From contig CM066729.1 in the NCBI GenBank assembly GCA_033961575.1, positions 93,313,001-93,377,000 on the forward strand: a stretch of 64,000 bases of DNA, in the 5' to 3' direction. Below are positions 60,237 through 64,000 of the stretch, in pieces. Position 1 is the stretch's first letter. Each line of letters opens with the position of its first letter. The position numbers and the translations under genes were made by a program. This stretch comes from Aselliscus stoliczkanus (Eukaryota > Chordata > Mammalia > Chiroptera > Hipposideridae). A model generated the notes under the pieces. It saw nothing but the letters and a program-made list of their open reading frames with translations, searched no databases and was not told where the DNA came from.

Positions 60237-61760
60237 TGTTTATGATTGTAGATATACAATGTCTCTTCATTAGCCATTCTCCTATATAATTTGAAAATTT
60301 CATAGATGCTTAAGCAATTAAAATAAGGAGGACAAAAATATGTTTAATAGCATTGCCATTATTGTAGTTAATCTTAGGCAGGGGGATATTCAAGACTCTA
60401 GGTTAGTCTACGTGATGAATATTGTGCAAGTGTCATTCATGAGTAGGAGAGTTCCTATGTTCCAATTTATTCTGTTTATTTTAATCAAATATTAAAATAC
60501 CAAAGGCCTCGATATAGGTCTCCTCCTGTATATTGCTTTTGAACATTTTAGGCTAATCTGAATATAAAGTAAATCCTGAGTATCAAAATAACTATTTTAA
60601 CTGAAAGATGACACTCTAGATACACAAATGACTTGTGAAGGCAAAGGAACTAAGTTACTGAGTACCCAAAAGCATCAGAGCCTACTCCTTTAGTTTCCAT
60701 CATTCCGAGGAAGCAAAAGAGACCTATGATTAAAGTGAATGAGCAATTCATTAAGTTCCCAAAACTTTAACACAATATTAAAACAGAAAAATGATTACAG
60801 TTTGTTGTAGACATTCCTAGATAAACAACGACTGTTTGCTGTTTTTCTGGAACTGAAATAATTGTATAGTCAGTTTTATACTTATGCTTTTTATATATTT
60901 ATAATTATGCTTTCCATATATTGGAGAAGAAAAGACATGTCCTGTCCATGTATTTTAAATGATGGTTATCTGAATAAATACTCTCATATTAGTTAATCCC
61001 ATATATTGTCATTTTATGTTATTCCTCTGAAATTTATACAGTATCATATGCCTTTTCAGTGATGATTTAAAAGTTAGAACTGTTTATATTCTGTTTTGGT
61101 AATCTTACTACTATGGATTATGCATTTGTACAAATCTTTTTTCAGAGATAATTGAACTCAACTTTGATATTTGACATTTCATTTCAAGAGGGCTATTACC
61201 TCTATCCTTTGTACTAGGCAGGTTGAAGGTGATACATATGACAACCTTATTCCTTGTCTTAGATGAAATAGAAAACTACAAGTTCAATTTTAAGGTGAGT
61301 GTACATAACAGATATTGTCCTCTGTTGGGGAACAGTAAGATTAATAAGTTATTCAGTACAAAGGAGCCATTTGGCCTCCTTTTTTTGAAAGTTTACTCAT
61401 GTGATAAAAAGAATAAGTTTTATTAAACACAAATTGGAAACAATTTTAGTTATAGATGAACTTAAAATTGTCACCCCAATAAATTTTAATTTAAAAAAAG
61501 AACTAAAATTATTAATTTAAAAATGCCTTAATAACAGGGTTAAATCCAGGTTTGGGGAGGTTTTCTTTAAAACAAAGTAACGCAGAATGTAAATTACAAT
61601 ATTGTATGTAAATATGAATATTTATTTAAAATGAGATGATATAGCACAATAAATTTCAAATGTTAAAATGGTTACAAATACCACAAACTCCACAAAATCA
61701 GTAAATGTGAGATATGTGGATTATTTAGTAGTTTTCTATGTCTTTAAAATACGATTTTTA
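60237..61760. other. Mostly unique sequence
   Basis: No gene. 'gtcaccccaataaattttaa' at about 61471-61490 resembles a bare L1 3' tip (compare 23225-23250), but too little remains for a firm call. Confidence 0.45.
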
Positions 61761-61815
61761 GGTGGCAGGATAGCTCAGTTAAAAAATAAGTAAAATAAAA
61801 TTAAATTAAATTAAG
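61761..61815 (+). repeat. SINE tail fragment
   Basis: 'aggtggcaggatagctcagt' followed by A-rich sequence is the last block of the variant SINE at 53749-53888. It lies just before another, antisense SINE. Confidence 0.6.
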
Positions 61816-61838
61816 TACATATTTACTATGTATTTTAA

Positions 61839-62229
61839 AGGATTTTATTGGGGAATTTGGGAGGGGGGACAGACAAATTATTGTCCTTTTTTTGTTTTTA
61901 AGTCTAGTTGTGGAGGACATTGCTTCACTGCCCCACGTTGGTATTATCATTGCACTCTTCCCCGGTTAGGCAGTTGTTCGCCGGCCATTGGACAGCTTCT
62001 CATGGTGCCTCACGGGCTGCCAGCCACTAATGGTAGCTCACGGCAGCCCACTGCTGCCTACGCCCCCGCTAGCTACTCACGGCAGCCCAGCTGGTAGAGA
62101 TGTTTACCATCTTAGCTGTAGAGGGCACAGTATTACTGGTCCTCGTGTGGGATCTGAACCTGTGGCCCTGATTCTCAGAGCTAGCAATCCCAAGCCAACT
62201 CTTAATCAGTACACCACACAGCTGGCCCC
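61839..62229 (-). mobile_element. Long T+ SINE, antisense
   Basis: Tail complement 'aaggattttattggggaatt' on the left and head complement ending 'cagctggccccc' on the right. It is more diverged from the copies at 5459 and 8628, with a changed middle (61990-62095). The Pol III B-box complement is at about 62148-62158 (gggatctgaacc). Confidence 0.88.
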
Positions 62230-62420
62230 CATTTTTTACTATTTTGATTAAATATTAGATATGATATTTTTCTATCATATGATTGATTGATCAAAATGAT
62301 TTTTATTATAAATAAGTTAGAAAAAATTTCACCCTTGCAACACATTATTAATAATTTAATGCAAATTGGTACGGTTTATGCAAATTTGGAAAAATTCTAT
62401 AAAGTTCCTTTCATATGCAA

Positions 62421-62965
62421 GAGGTTGAACAATTAAGTTCATGAATTCCTCCTAGAAAAAGTGCTACATACCTCATTACTGAATATCACTATGGCCACCT
62501 TTGAAGTACTCCCCTTGGGAAGCTATGAACCAATGCCAGCACCTTTTCCATCCTTCAAAGCAATTTTGGAACTCTTTCCTGAATGGCCATCAGAGCTGTC
62601 ATCTTATTACCGTTGATGTCCTGAATGTTATCAGAATGTTTTCCTTTCAATATTTCCTTTATCTTTGGGTAAAGAAAGAAGTCACTGGGGGCCAGATCAG
62701 GTGAGTAGGGAGGGTGTTCTATACAGTTATTTCTTTACTGGCTAAAAGCTCCCTCACAGACAGTGCAGGGAGAGCTAGTGCATTGTCATGATGCAAGAGT
62801 CATGAATTGTTTGTAAAAAGTTCAGGTCATCTAACTTTTCAATGCAGCCTTTTTAGCACTTCAAAATAGTAAAGTTGGTTAATTATTTGTCTACTTGGTA
62901 CAAATTCATAATGAATAATCCCTCTGTTATCAAAAAGTTTAGCAACATCATTGCAACAAATTTGT
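62421..62965 (-). pseudogene. Mariner transposase 3' half, antisense
   Basis: Read on the minus strand: HHDNALALPALSVRELLA with the second catalytic Asp (codon complement 62785-62787), then EHPPYSPDLAPSDFFLYPKI with the third Asp (62681-62683), then IKEILKGK and the C-terminal end. This is the mariner D34D core of a cut-and-paste transposase. The two Asp codons are 104 bases apart, one short of the 105 needed for D34D, which places a single-base deletion just before EHPPY. A stop stands where Trp is usual before LLHHD. The N-terminal DNA-binding half and the first Asp are missing. Not functional. Confidence 0.85.
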
Positions 62966-63049
62966 GAACATAATTGTCAGACCTTATAGACTATATTTGG
63001 AAAAAAATTTATATTCTATTTTCTAATTCCCCCTATTTCAAACCTCATC

Positions 63050-63790
63050 TTTCTTCCACAACTTAGGTTCTTTATGTCCTGAGTAGTAACATCATCAATT
63101 TTTTGATTTCCTGAGTGGTAAAGAATAATTTGTCCAAAATTCATCCTCTTTAGGCTTGCCTGTAAGAAAAGAAACTAGCCTCTTACAAAGATCCAAGGAA
63201 ATCACCTAATCCTTGTTAACCATGACATATAAATATTGGTACCGCTAACCAACATTTTATCAACACTTATGCCAGGAGATACAGAGATTTGGCAAATTCT
63301 ACCACTTCTTTGTGAGGATATTTACTAGACACCAAATATTGATCATAAAACAGGAATGGTGCCATTGCCAACCACATACTAAGTTGGCAGGATGGGGGAC
63401 AGCCAAGCTTCTATTATATAAGGCCACCTTGCTCTTGTATCCTTATCCATGCTCTGAAGAACAGGAAAGGTCAGTGCTTCTCAATCACGTCACTTAAAAT
63501 GCATAAATACCAATGGTTGAGGTCACTCTCCCAGAGCCCCAGATTGTTATGGCCAAGAGTGGCTTAACTACTACTGATCGTACATCATAAATTTTTTCCA
63601 GGTTGTCAGATGCATTTGCTGCTTGGCCATCCATTCATGTTTGAATTGTGTCTATTATTTCAACATCGTCTTTGATAAATTGGAGGAAGAAAGAACCTTC
63701 AAAGTTAGAAGTAAGTAAAAGTTTTGCATACAAAATAAACTTTGTTTTGTATACAGAGCTCATCATTTTTGTATTAAAACAATATAACAT
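63050..63790 (-). pseudogene. Unidentified coding-like sequence, antisense
   Basis: On the minus strand, a run of about 95 codons from near 63780 to 63495 has a single stop (after DDVEIIDTIQT): YKTKFILYAKLLLTSNFEGS, then FIKDDVEIIDTIQ, then GQAANASDNLEKIYDVRSVV and KPLLAITIWGSGRVTSTIGI. A different frame further on gives QYLVSSKYPHKEVVEFAKSL (about 63320-63260). I do not recognise the protein. It could be an old processed pseudogene, an old transposon gene or chance. The flanking mariner piece is on the same strand but does not match it. Confidence 0.35.
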
Positions 63791-64000
63791 GAAATAATTG
63801 TCAAGTAATTCTTCTAGGTAAATGTTGATTTCTGATAGATTTTCTTCTACTAAATAATTTATCTATTCATTCAAATATTATTATTTCCTGGGCATCCTGG
63901 TAGGTACTATAATATCAATTAATTTCCTGCTTTCTTTAACTTAGATTTTATTTGAAAGATACAGAAAATAAACAAATAAAATTGTAACATGGATTGCTAT
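63791..64000. other. Unique AT-rich sequence
   Basis: No gene or repeat recognised up to the window edge. Confidence 0.5.

Noticed and set aside
63700..63716. Splice donor (GAA|GTAAGT) marking an exon end near 63710
   Set aside because: A single donor-like match without a supported plus-strand reading frame or acceptor is expected by chance.

Overview
This window looks like mammalian nuclear DNA with no cellular protein gene that I can support. It is AT-rich, has no operons or dense coding, and is filled with LINE-1 (L1) copies of several ages, LINE-2 and MIR fossils, DNA transposons, solo LTRs and a tRNA-derived SINE. The SINE tail carries AATAAA followed by TCTTT (a 'T+' SINE). Together with the L1 3' ends and several mariner-type elements, this best fits a bat, probably Yinpterochiroptera. 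That placement is inference from remembered repeat style, not a database match.

Layout. 0-10 kb: solo LTR beside an L1, two MIRs, two L2 remnants, one short and two long SINEs, a Tigger remnant and an 82-bp mariner MITE. 10-16 kb: two young L1s tail to tail, the second keeping about 2.5 kb of decayed ORF2 with its reverse transcriptase motif. 16-21 kb: mostly unique AT-rich DNA. 21-23 kb: a solo LTR of a second family inside an MLT1-like LTR, then an L1 3' end. 24-28.5 kb: an L1 with its 5' end intact but its middle deleted, split by a solo LTR. 28.5-36 kb: mostly unique, with an L2 reverse transcriptase fossil. 36-43 kb: short SINE, old L1 3' ends, a solo LTR, an L1 fused at its 5' end to a piece of 28S rRNA, and a fold-back mariner split by a SINE. 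43-50 kb: mostly unique, with old L1 and L2 remnants. 50.7-57 kb: a SINE split by a solo LTR, an old L1, and a second copy of the middle-deleted L1. 57-64 kb: a 205-bp MITE, unique DNA, a SINE, a mariner 3' half and an unidentified coding-like stretch.

The strongest observations are: (1) a bipartite 28S rRNA-L1 retro-insertion (about 40.7-41.9 kb) with matching flanking duplications, as L1 template switching would make; (2) two L1 copies 29 kb apart sharing one internal deletion junction; (3) four solo LTRs of one family, each with a 6-bp target duplication; (4) a mariner whose two ends are inverted copies of the same transposase 3' end; (5) three insertions that appear to be a bare poly(A) tail between duplicated target sites; (6) a short SINE form seen three times with the same 3' junction. 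No new multi-gene system is visible. All coordinates of repeat edges without a stated target duplication are approximate.
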